Source of the DNA: an uncultured Eubacteriales bacterium
Lineage (GTDB): Bacteria > Bacillota > Clostridia > Oscillospirales > Oscillospiraceae
Length of the DNA: 27,041 nucleotides
Assembly (NCBI GenBank): GCA_900552725.1
Contig: USAT01000018.1
Coordinates: forward strand, 1 to 27,041
Direction of reading: 5' to 3'
In this document: in pieces, positions 7,118 to 13,450 of the stretch
Numbering within the stretch: the first letter of the stretch is position 1
Layout of the letters: every line of letters starts with the position of its first letter
Notes under the pieces: model-generated
Told to the model about the DNA's origin: nothing
Seen by the model: the letters and a program-made list of their open reading frames with translations, nothing else
The model's database searches: none
Made by a program: the position numbers and the translations under genes

Positions 7118-7366
7118 ATGCGAAAAATGAAGGTGAAAACCGCCAGAAAGGTGAGAGATACTCTGATGCTTACCGGCGTGGTGATCATGTTGGCAGGGAG
7201 TGCTTGGGGACCTTTTGCATATATTGGCGCTGCCGTCGCGTTTTCTGGGCTGATCCCCCATTTTCTTTATAATAAGTGCCCCTATTGCGGTCACCAGCTG
7301 GGAAGAAACGAGGGGGATTATTGCCAATATTGCGGAAAGCGAACGGATAAGGAGGAGACAGTATGA
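7118..7366 (+). CDS. Small membrane protein with C-terminal zinc ribbon (82 aa)
   Basis: The start is at 7118, after a GGAGGGA ribosome site. The basic N-terminus (MRKMKVKTARKVR) is followed by one or two hydrophobic helices (about residues 16-50). The cytoplasmic C-terminal zinc ribbon, CPYCGHQLGRNEGDYCQYCGK, has C54, C57, C69 and C72. Such two-helix plus zinc-ribbon proteins are common in Clostridia and have no established function. The next small ORF starts inside its stop codon (ATGA overlap), so the two were translationally coupled. Confidence 0.78.
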   Translation: MRKMKVKTARKVRDTLMLTGVVIMLAGSAWGPFAYIGAAVAFSGLIPHFLYNKCPYCGHQLGRNEGDYCQYCGKRTDKEETV

Positions 7367-7545
7367 GGCGATATTTTTCCTGAATCCTGGTGATCGTGCT
7401 GGCGCTGGCGGCGGTGGCCATGGGGGTGCTGTGGCAGCGGGCGCTGCGGGACGATTCGGACATGGCGGCGCTGCTGGCGGCGGACGTGCGGGATGAAAAC
7501 GGCTATCTGCGCCTGGCCGACCTGCGGAACACGCTGCAGGAGTGA
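7363..7545 (+). pseudogene. Small membrane protein ORF broken by an in-frame TGA
   Basis: An ATG at 7363 overlaps the previous stop and has a GGAGGAG ribosome site. It reads MRRYFS, hits TGA at 7381-7383, then continues in the same frame for 53 residues to TGA at 7543. The continuation starts ILVIVLALAAVAMGVLW, a clear transmembrane helix, and ends DLRNTLQE. Codon use after the stop is as GC-rich and gene-like as its neighbours. A single C-to-T change (CGA to TGA) would explain it. Restart at ATG 7420 would lose most of the helix. I see no selenocysteine element. It is either a recent nonsense mutation or a sequencing error. Confidence 0.6.
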
Positions 7546-7559
7546 TGGAAGGAGAGAAT

Positions 7560-8603
7560 ATGGCGAAAGTATGGGAGACGGAGCGTCTGGTGATCCGGGA
7601 GAGCGCGGCGGTGACGGCCCGGGAGATCGCGGATTTCCACCGGCGCAACCGGGAATTTATGAAGGTCTATGCCCCGGCGCGGGAGGACGCCTACTATACG
7701 GAGGCGTTCTGGCAGCAGGAGCTGCGGGACGAGCTGGCGGAGGAGGCCGATGGGCGGAGCTGCCGCTTTTACCTGTACCGCAAGACGGAGCCGGGGGTGC
7801 TGTGCGGCTATGTGGCGCTGTCCAACATCGTCCGGCGGGCGTTCCAGTCCTGCTTTATAGGCTATCAGATGGACGAGCGCTGGGTGGATCAGGGGTATAT
7901 GACCGAGGCGGTGGTGCGTGTGGCGCGCATCGCCTTTGAGGAGCTGCGCCTGCACCGAATCGAGGCCAACATCATGCCGTGGAAAAAGCGGTCGCTGCGG
8001 GTGGCGGAGAAGTGCGGCTTCGTCGGCGAGGGTGTGTCGCCCATCAGCTCCATCCCCTATGCCATGACCTGCATCTGGGGCATTGAGATGGGTAAGGCAA
8101 CCATCATTCTGCACTGCGCGCTGGTGCTGCTGCAGATCCTGCTGCTGCGGAAGCGTTTCAAGCCGGTGAACCTGCTGCAGGTGGTGGTGGGCATCGTGTT
8201 CGGGTACTTCACCACCTTCTGCAACTGGTGTGTGTCCTTCCTGCCCAACACGGACAGCATGGTGCTGCGGGTCGTCTTACTGCTGCTGAGCGTGGTGTGC
8301 ATCGCCCTGGGTATCTTTCTGTACATGCCGCCGGACATCATGGCCCTGGCGGGCGAGGGCACCATCAAGGCCATCTCCGACGTCAGCGGCATGGCCTTTG
8401 CCAAGGTGAAGGTGCTGTTTGATTCGTCGCTGGTGGCCATATCCCTGGCGGCGTGCCTGCTGTGCATCGGCAGCTTCGGCAGCGTGGGCGTGGGAACGGT
8501 GCTCGCCGCCGTGCTGGTGGGCACGGTGCTGGGCTTTCTCACCAAGTGGTTCGCACCCCAACGGGACAGGTGGCTGTTCCGGGAGAATACGCGGACATTG
8601 TAA
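7560..8603 (+). CDS. Chimeric GNAT acetyltransferase / YczE-like membrane protein
   Basis: This 347-aa protein is two unrelated families in one frame. Residues 1-157 are a RimJ-type GNAT N-acetyltransferase: ETERLVIRE at the start, GYQMDERWVDQGYMTEAV (acetyl-CoA loop), HRIEANIMPWKKRSLRVAEK and CGF. The usual last 20-30 GNAT residues are missing. From residue 158 the sequence becomes VSPISSIPYAMT, then ILLLRKRFKPVNLLQ, the hallmark of YczE/YitT-like membrane proteins (DUF6198), with about four or five helices to residue 330. The first helix normally preceding SPISSIPY is absent. The start at 7560 uses AAGGAG. The junction lies near 8025-8037. It is probably an in-frame deletion fusion; whether it is stable or active is unknown. 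Confidence 0.85.
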   Translation: MAKVWETERLVIRESAAVTAREIADFHRRNREFMKVYAPAREDAYYTEAFWQQELRDELAEEADGRSCRFYLYRKTEPGVLCGYVALSNIVRRAFQSCFIGYQMDERWVDQGYMTEAVVRVARIAFEELRLHRIEANIMPWKKRSLRVAEKCGFVGEGVSPISSIPYAMTCIWGIEMGKATIILHCALVLLQILLLRKRFKPVNLLQVVVGIVFGYFTTFCNWCVSFLPNTDSMVLRVVLLLLSVVCIALGIFLYMPPDIMALAGEGTIKAISDVSGMAFAKVKVLFDSSLVAISLAACLLCIGSFGSVGVGTVLAAVLVGTVLGFLTKWFAPQRDRWLFRENTRTL

Positions 8604-8642
8604 GCAAAAAAACGAGACGGCATTGCCGTCTCGTTTTTTTGC
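8604..8642. terminator. Bidirectional terminator between convergent genes
   Basis: A perfect 18-bp stem (8604-8621 / 8625-8642, loop ATT) has seven A on the left and seven T on the right, so it can end both the chimeric gene and the lipoprotein gene. Confidence 0.92.
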
Positions 8643-9140
8643 TTATTCCGCTTCGCCGGTCACGATGCCATACATGGTCACCAGCAGTTCCTCCGTGACG
8701 TTCTCCGTCATGCCCAACGTGTAGCTGATGCCGTCGGTGTGCCACAGGGCCATGCCCTGCCCCTCATCGGTGAAATAGCAGGTATAGGGTACATCCTCCG
8801 AGTCGTTGGTGGTCTTCGTCCAGGTATAGTACATACCGGAGATGTCCTGCACCGTCTGGGTCTTCTGTCCCCGGTAGGTGTAGGTCTGCCCCTGATAGAC
8901 GAAGCTCACCTGGGCCAGCGGCTCCTTGTCGCCGTCGATATAGCTGTACGTCACATCCACCGCCGTGATGGGCACGTTCAGGGTGATGCCGGTCTCCTCC
9001 GTCAGCTCCTCGGCGGTACACTCGTGCACCGGGTTGGGGATCTGGCTGATGTCGCCGCTCTCCTGAAGGTTTTTCACCGTGCAGGCGGCCAGCGCCAGCA
9101 CGCAGCAGACAGCCGCCGACAATACAAGCAGTTTCTTCAT
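8643..9140 (-). CDS. Secreted lipoprotein of unknown function
   Basis: This 165-aa protein has a type II signal peptide: MKK, a hydrophobic core and lipobox LAAC with C20 as the lipidated residue. The mature part is soluble, acidic and rich in Thr and Tyr (for example QGQTYTYRGQKTQTVQDISG and YYTWTKTTNDSEDVPY), suggesting a small beta domain on the outer face of the membrane. I do not recognise the family. A ribosome site (AAAGGAAG) precedes the start. The upstream promoter looks like an extracytoplasmic-function sigma target (9174-9201), so it may belong to an envelope-stress regulon. It shares a bidirectional terminator with the gene on the other strand. Confidence 0.82.
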   Translation of the reverse strand: MKKLLVLSAAVCCVLALAACTVKNLQESGDISQIPNPVHECTAEELTEETGITLNVPITAVDVTYSYIDGDKEPLAQVSFVYQGQTYTYRGQKTQTVQDISGMYYTWTKTTNDSEDVPYTCYFTDEGQGMALWHTDGISYTLGMTENVTEELLVTMYGIVTGEAE

Positions 9141-9173
9141 AATGATGCTTCCTTTCTCTGGAATGACACTCCT

Positions 9174-9201
9174 TAGACGTATCTCTTCCGCAAAGGGTTC
9201 C
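9174..9201 (-). promoter_or_regulatory. Putative ECF-sigma promoter of the lipoprotein gene
   Basis: Read on the minus strand: GGAACC, 16 bp, CGTCTA, followed about 34 nt later by the start codon. AAC in the -35 and CGTC in the -10 are the common features of Firmicute ECF sigma promoters. No good sigma-A promoter was seen in the 93-bp gap. The -35 lies inside a short hairpin (9198-9212). Confidence 0.5.
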
Positions 9202-9233
9202 CCAAAGGGGAAAATTTTTTCAACACATAGATC

Positions 9234-10310
9234 TTACAGCAGCTCCGCCAGACGGTGGGGCTGCTCCTGGCCCGCCAGCACGCGGCACGCACCTGCCGCC
9301 AGGGCCTCCATCTCAAATTCACCGGCCATGATCTCCACCGGCGCGATGAAGGACAGCTTCCTCGTCAGATAGTCCGCCACATACTGGGAGTGGGCGATGC
9401 CGCCGGTGAGGATGATCCGGTCGATTTGCCCGTCGGCAGCCGCCGCCAGCGCGCCTAGGGACTTGGCGCAGGTGTACAGCATGGCGTCGTACACCAGCTT
9501 GGCCTTCTCGTCGCCTGCGGCGATCCGCTGCTCCACCTCACGGGCGTCGCTGGTGCCCAGATGGGCCTTCAGTCCGCCTGCGCCCCGGACGAACTTCATC
9601 AGCTCCTTCTCCGTGTACTCGCCGGAGAAGCACAGATGGATCAGGCTCTGGCAGTCCTCGCCGCCGCTGCGCTCCGGGGCGAACATGATCTCGTCGTCCC
9701 GGACGCCGTCCACCATTTTGCCGCCGATGAACAGCCGCGCCGAAGCGCCGCCGCCCAGGTGCAGCACGATGAAGCGGCACTCCTCCAGGGGCTTGTGCAT
9801 GACCTCCTTGGCGCAGCGGATGGCCATGGCCCGGCAGTTCAGGGCGTGGCCCAGCATCCGACGCTGCAGCATGGGCATGCCGGTGATGCGGGTGACGGGC
9901 GTCATCTCGTCCACCGCCACAGGATCGTACACATAGGCGGGGATGCCCTGCTTTTCAGCGATGTGCAGGGCGATCACGGCACCCAGATTGGAGGCATGGG
10001 CCGCCTCCTTCACGCCGTACAGATAGTCGCACATCTGCTTGTCCACCACGAACGCACCGGATGGGCAGGGGGGGATCTGGCCGCCCCGGGCGCACACGGC
10101 GCTCAGGCTCTCCGGCGCGATGCCCTTCTCCTCCAGCACCTTCTCCACCAGCGCGCGGCGGAAGTCTACCTGATCCATGATCTGGGCGAAGGGGGCAAGC
10201 TCCTGGGCGCTGTGGCGCAGCGTCTCCTGAAAGACGCACTGCTCGCCGTCAAAGACGCCCATCTTGGTGGAGGTGGAGCCGGGATTGATGACAAGGACGC
10301 GATAGTTCAT
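9234..10310 (-). CDS. buk: Butyrate kinase
   Basis: This 358-aa ASKHA-fold acetokinase-family enzyme interconverts butyryl phosphate + ADP and butyrate + ATP, the last ATP-yielding step of butyrate fermentation with phosphotransbutyrylase. The phosphate-1 motif INPGSTSTKMG is at the N-terminus, RGGQIPPCPSGAF matches the butyrate-kinase-specific region, and HLGGGASARLF and ILTGGIAHSQYV are the adenosine/phosphate-2 motifs. ATGs at 10316 and 10310 are both in frame; 10310 is preferred because AAAGGAG is only 3 nt from the first but 9 nt from the second. A branched-chain (isobutyrate) substrate is possible. It lies 25 nt after pfkA, so it is co-transcribed with a glycolytic gene. Confidence 0.95.
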   Translation of the reverse strand: MNYRVLVINPGSTSTKMGVFDGEQCVFQETLRHSAQELAPFAQIMDQVDFRRALVEKVLEEKGIAPESLSAVCARGGQIPPCPSGAFVVDKQMCDYLYGVKEAAHASNLGAVIALHIAEKQGIPAYVYDPVAVDEMTPVTRITGMPMLQRRMLGHALNCRAMAIRCAKEVMHKPLEECRFIVLHLGGGASARLFIGGKMVDGVRDDEIMFAPERSGGEDCQSLIHLCFSGEYTEKELMKFVRGAGGLKAHLGTSDAREVEQRIAAGDEKAKLVYDAMLYTCAKSLGALAAAADGQIDRIILTGGIAHSQYVADYLTRKLSFIAPVEIMAGEFEMEALAAGACRVLAGQEQPHRLAELL

Positions 10311-10335
10311 TGACATGTTCTCCTTTCGTTGGCGC

Positions 10336-11313
10336 TTATTGGCCGGTCATGGTCTTCATGACCTGGAATTCCTCCTGGTTCAGGGTCTTCATCATGGCCA
10401 GGCCCTCGTCGATGTCCAGATCGGACACCTGGTCGCTGTGGATGACGATGACCCGGTTGGTGCCGCCCTCGGCCAGCACTCGCACCGCCTCATAGCCCAT
10501 GCGGGTGGCGATGACGCGGTCCTTGGCGGTGGGGCTGCCGCCCCGCTGGATGTGGCCCAGAATGGTGACGCGGGGGTCGAGACCCAGCTCGTTTTTGATC
10601 TGTTCGCCCACCTTCATGGCGCTGACGCAGCCCTCGGCCACCACGATCATGAAATTGGTCTTGCCCATCAGCCGGGCCTGGCGGATCTTCTCGGCCACAT
10701 GGGCCTCGAAGTCGTATTCCGTCTCCGGCACCAGCACCGCCGTAGCGCCCACGGCCAGACCCACATACAGCGCCAGATATCCGGCGTGGCGGCCCATGAC
10801 CTCCACCACGGAGCAGCGCTCGTGGGACTGCATGGTGTCCCGCAGCTTGTCGATGCACTCCACCGCCGTGTTGGCGGCGGTATCGAAGCCGATGGTATAG
10901 TCGGTGCAGACGATGTCGTTGTCGATGGTGCCGGGGATGCCCACCACGGAGATGCCCCACTTGCTCAGATCCTGTGCGCCCCGGAAGGTGCCGTCGCCGC
11001 CGATGGCCACGATGCCGTCCAGGCCCAGCAGCTTGCAGGTGTTATAGGCCTTCTCCTGGCCCTCCTTGGTGCGGAATTCGTCGCTGCGGGCGGTATACAG
11101 GATGGTGCCGCCCCGGTTGATGATCCGGCTGACGCTGGAGCTGTCCATCTGCACGAAGTCGCCGTTGATAAGCCCCTGCCAGCCCCGACGGATGCCCACC
11201 ACCTCGATGCCCCGGCTCAGGGCGCTGCGCACCACGGCGCGGATGGCGGCGTTCATGCCCGGCGCGTCACCGCCGGAGGTCAGCACACCGATGCGTTTCA
11301 CTGCGTTTTCCAT
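10336..11313 (-). CDS. pfkA: ATP-dependent 6-phosphofructokinase
   Basis: This 325-aa enzyme phosphorylates fructose 6-phosphate to fructose 1,6-bisphosphate, the committed step of glycolysis. Visible motifs are LTSGGDAPGMNAAIR (ATP-binding N-terminus), GGDGT at 105-109, PGTIDND at 127-133 with catalytic D131, MGRHAGYLA and GHIQRGGSPTAKDR. G rather than D in GGDGT and G rather than K in PGTIDND mark it as ATP-dependent, not pyrophosphate-dependent. A GAGGT ribosome site lies before the ATG. It is the first gene of a pfkA-buk operon and is preceded by a long structured leader (11358-11643) from a strong promoter, which suggests RNA-level control. Confidence 0.96.
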   Translation of the reverse strand: MENAVKRIGVLTSGGDAPGMNAAIRAVVRSALSRGIEVVGIRRGWQGLINGDFVQMDSSSVSRIINRGGTILYTARSDEFRTKEGQEKAYNTCKLLGLDGIVAIGGDGTFRGAQDLSKWGISVVGIPGTIDNDIVCTDYTIGFDTAANTAVECIDKLRDTMQSHERCSVVEVMGRHAGYLALYVGLAVGATAVLVPETEYDFEAHVAEKIRQARLMGKTNFMIVVAEGCVSAMKVGEQIKNELGLDPRVTILGHIQRGGSPTAKDRVIATRMGYEAVRVLAEGGTNRVIVIHSDQVSDLDIDEGLAMMKTLNQEEFQVMKTMTGQ

Positions 11314-11357
11314 AGTACATACCTCATTTAATGATAAAATTTATGTTCACCATCAAT

Positions 11358-11643
11358 ACCATCGATTAACAAGGGCAAACACGCCTGACAGCGTGTCTTT
11401 TCGGCGCTTTTTGCCCTTTTCGCCTTGGCGGGCGCCAGCCCGCCTGCCTCTCAAAAACCAAAAATCACTCAAAAATCCATCGCTGGCAGGTGCCTTGCAG
11501 TTTTGCCGGAGCAGAAATGTGTGCAGACAAGAAATGGCCCGCAGAGAATACTTGCCGTATTGTCAAGGGACTTGACGCAGTATGGGCGCATTTCTGCCCG
11601 TCAAAACCGTGTCTGCCCTTGTCAATCGATGGTTTTATTCCAT
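11358..11643 (-). ncRNA. Structured RNA / 5' leader upstream of pfkA-buk, unknown class
   Basis: This fills the gene-free gap 11314-11739. Read on the minus strand, a 26-bp stem joins 11608-11633 with 11358-11383: 24 Watson-Crick and two G-U pairs. The same two positions would be A-C mismatches if the plus strand were the RNA. Inside it are a second long helix (11589-11609 with 11498-11519, one mismatch, one bulge, one G-U) and tandem hairpins at 11562-11576 and 11547-11561. A GC hairpin lies at 11427-11444, and a U-rich stretch with three TTTTTG repeats at 11450-11476. Alternative pairings compete with both long helices: 11371-11379 with 11410-11418, and 11584-11595 with 11530-11540. The start is placed from the promoter at 11649-11677. 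It may be a cis-acting leader or an independent small RNA; no strong terminator separates it from pfkA. Confidence 0.65.
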
Positions 11644-11648
11644 GATAT

Positions 11649-11677
11649 AGTATACCACGTTCCCGCCCGCAACACAA
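11649..11677 (-). promoter_or_regulatory. Promoter of the structured leader and pfkA-buk
   Basis: Read on the minus strand: TTGTGT, 17 bp, TATACT with a TGG extended -10. Transcription should start near 11643, about 10 nt before the closing stem. Confidence 0.75.
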
Positions 11678-11680
11678 CCG

Positions 11681-11709
11681 TTGAAATGGGAACGGCGTTG
11701 TGGTAAAAT
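11681..11709 (+). promoter_or_regulatory. Divergent promoter of the small-protein/Nudix/rsmA operon
   Basis: TTGAAA (11681-11686), 17 bp, TAAAAT (11704-11709) with a TGG extended -10. Its -35 is 3 bp from the -35 of the leftward promoter. An inverted repeat, CACAACCGTT (11673-11682) against 11691-11702 with a 2-bp insertion, spans both and could be an operator. Confidence 0.75.
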
Positions 11710-11739
11710 AGGGAGACATCATGTGTAAGGAGGGCGGCC

Positions 11740-12012
11740 ATGCATCCGCAGTTTGAAGAGATGAACCCCAAATGGTTCAACCGCGCCAACTATTACAGCG
11801 GCTCCATCGGGGATTTCCGTTACAGCTTTCTCATGGACAAGAAGGAGAAGATCATCCACGCCGCCACCTATACCGTGTACTGCTATGAGGTGGCCAAGGA
11901 CGTGGAGAACCGGGATTACGCCTGGGACGAGACCGGCGTGGCGGAGCTGAAAAGCTGGCTCCAGAGCCAGTACGAGGCGTACTGCCAGGCCCACCCGGAG
12001 ATAAAAGCGTAA
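11740..12012 (+). CDS. Small soluble protein (90 aa), unknown function
   Basis: The start follows AAGGAGG. The protein is acidic and aromatic-rich, with no signal peptide, membrane helix or cysteine motif. It contains GSIGDFRYSFLMDKKEKIIHAATYTVYCYEVAKDVE, which alternates like a beta-hairpin and helix, and ends with a helix AELKSWLQSQYEAYCQ. I do not recognise a family. It is the first gene of an operon with a Nudix hydrolase (17 nt downstream) and rsmA, so it is clearly expressed, but the context does not define a function. Confidence 0.75.
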   Translation: MHPQFEEMNPKWFNRANYYSGSIGDFRYSFLMDKKEKIIHAATYTVYCYEVAKDVENRDYAWDETGVAELKSWLQSQYEAYCQAHPEIKA

Positions 12013-12029
12013 AAGGAGACAATAGGGCT

Positions 12030-12482
12030 ATGGCACAGCATTTTACCTGCTATTCGGCGGTGTTCCCGCTGCTGCTGCGGGAGCGTGACGGCAGGCGGGA
12101 GATCCTGCTGCACCACCGGTACCATACCGGCTATATGGACGGGAAATGGGACATCGCCGCCTCCGGCCATGTGGAGGAGAACGAGACGGCTCGCCAGGCC
12201 CTGGCCCGCGAATGTTACGAGGAGCTGGGCATTCGTGTCCGCCCGGAGGACGCGGAATTTGCCCACGTCTGCCACCGGCTGGGCCAGGAGGGAGACCGCA
12301 CCTATTATGACCTGTATTTCTTTGTCCATGCCTACGAGGGCACGCCGTCCATCATGGAGCCGGACAAGTGTGATGGCCTGAACTGGTTTCCGCTGGACGC
12401 CCTGCCGGAGGATATGATCGACATCCGCCGTCTGCATCTCCGGCAGGCATTGAACGGCAAAATGTACGACGAGCTGTTTTAA
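12030..12482 (+). CDS. Nudix hydrolase
   Basis: This 150-aa protein has an intact Nudix box (residues 46-68, GX5EX7REUXEEXGU): G46, E52, R60-E61, E64-E65 and G67 are all present, so divalent-metal-dependent hydrolysis of a nucleoside diphosphate-linked substrate is expected. The flanking residues (ILLHHRYHTGYMDGKWDIAA) resemble the group of small Nudix proteins annotated as NTP pyrophosphohydrolases. The substrate is not predictable. It lies in an operon between the 90-aa protein and rsmA, with a 17-nt gap on each side. Confidence 0.93.
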   Translation: MAQHFTCYSAVFPLLLRERDGRREILLHHRYHTGYMDGKWDIAASGHVEENETARQALARECYEELGIRVRPEDAEFAHVCHRLGQEGDRTYYDLYFFVHAYEGTPSIMEPDKCDGLNWFPLDALPEDMIDIRRLHLRQALNGKMYDELF

Positions 12483-12499
12483 CAGAAGGAGCGACAACG

Positions 12500-13363
12500 A
12501 TGGATCTTTGCGACCGCCGGGAGATACAGGCGCTTCTGGAGCGCCACGGCTTCCGTTTTTCCAAGGCCATGGGCCAGAATTTTCTCATCGAGGGCTGGGT
12601 GCCCCGGGACATCGCCGACGCCTGCGGCGCAGACGAGCAAACCGGCGTGCTGGAGATCGGCCCCGGCATCGGCCCGCTGACGGCTCAGCTGGTGCGCCGG
12701 GCCGGCCGGGTGGTGTCGGTGGAGCTGGACGAGAGGCTCTATCCCGTGCTGCGGGAGACCATGGCGGACGCCGGTAACTTCACCCTCATCGAGGGCGATG
12801 CCATGAAGCTGGACTTTCCCCAGGTGATACAAGAGCATTTCACCGGACTGCGGCCCATCCTGTGCGCCAACCTGCCCTATAACATCACCACCCCTGTGCT
12901 GACCAAGTGCGTAGAGAGCCGCTGCTTCGACAGTCTCACCGTGCTGATCCAGAAGGAGGTGGCGGAGCGTATCTGCGCCCGGGCGGGCACGGCGGAGTAC
13001 GGCGCGTTTACCGTGCTGATGCAGTACTATACCGCGCCGGAGCTTCTCTTTACTGTGCCGCCCACCTGCTTCCTGCCGGCGCCCAAGGTCACCTCCGCCG
13101 TCATCCACTGTCCCGTGCGGAAGACACCGCCGGTGGAGGTGGTGTCCGAGGCCGCCCTGTGGCGGACGGTGAAGGCCGCCTTCGCTCTGCGGCGCAAGAC
13201 GCTGGTGAACTCCCTGCAGACCGGCTATCAGCTCCCCAAGGAGCAGCTGGCGGCCATCGTCGCCGCCTGTGGCCTGAGCGCCACTGTCCGGGGTGAACGG
13301 CTGACGCTTCAGGACTTTGCCGCCCTGACCAACGCCCTCCACGCGGCGGAGCAGGAAAAATAA
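12500..13363 (+). CDS. rsmA: 16S rRNA (adenine1518-N6/adenine1519-N6)-dimethyltransferase
   Basis: This 287-aa SAM-dependent enzyme, also called KsgA, dimethylates two adjacent adenines in the helix 45 loop of 16S rRNA late in 30S assembly. Visible motifs are GQNFL (residues 25-29), the SAM motif LEIGPGIGPLT (51-61), VELDERL with the ribose-binding acidic residue, GDAMKLDF, and the catalytic NLPYN (124-128) followed by ITTPVL. The C-terminal helical domain (about 200-285) contains the family motif LRRKTLVNSL. Length is normal. It is the last gene of the operon and has a GGAGCG-type ribosome site. Confidence 0.96.
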   Translation: MDLCDRREIQALLERHGFRFSKAMGQNFLIEGWVPRDIADACGADEQTGVLEIGPGIGPLTAQLVRRAGRVVSVELDERLYPVLRETMADAGNFTLIEGDAMKLDFPQVIQEHFTGLRPILCANLPYNITTPVLTKCVESRCFDSLTVLIQKEVAERICARAGTAEYGAFTVLMQYYTAPELLFTVPPTCFLPAPKVTSAVIHCPVRKTPPVEVVSEAALWRTVKAAFALRRKTLVNSLQTGYQLPKEQLAAIVAACGLSATVRGERLTLQDFAALTNALHAAEQEK

Positions 13364-13405
13364 GCCATCGTTTACAAAACCTTCACGCAATATAAACGGG
13401 AATTA

Positions 13406-13414
13406 TGGTATACT
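13406..13414 (+). promoter_or_regulatory. Extended -10 promoter of the AI-2E-family permease gene
   Basis: TGG plus TATACT at 13406-13414; the hexamer 17 bp upstream (CGCAAT) is a poor -35. The transcript would start near 13421, about 30 nt before the inferred CTG start. Confidence 0.55.
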
Positions 13415-13450
13415 GAAAGCTACATTCTACGACGAAATGAGTGACGACTT

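Noticed and set aside
7381..7383. Selenocysteine recoding of the in-frame TGA
   Set aside because: The codon lies in a signal-anchor segment with no redox motif, and no stable stem-loop of bacterial SECIS type directly follows; a nonsense change is simpler.
9198..9220. Plus-strand intrinsic terminator TTCCCC-AAA-GGGGAA followed by six T
   Set aside because: No plus-strand gene ends here; it lies in the gap between two minus-strand genes and overlaps the proposed ECF-type -35, so it is not listed as a terminator.
11358..11633. tmRNA, RNase P or SRP RNA in the gap upstream of pfkA
   Set aside because: The conserved tRNA-like ends, the RNase P GAGGAAAGTCC core and the SRP GGAAGGAAGCAG-type loop are all absent on both strands.
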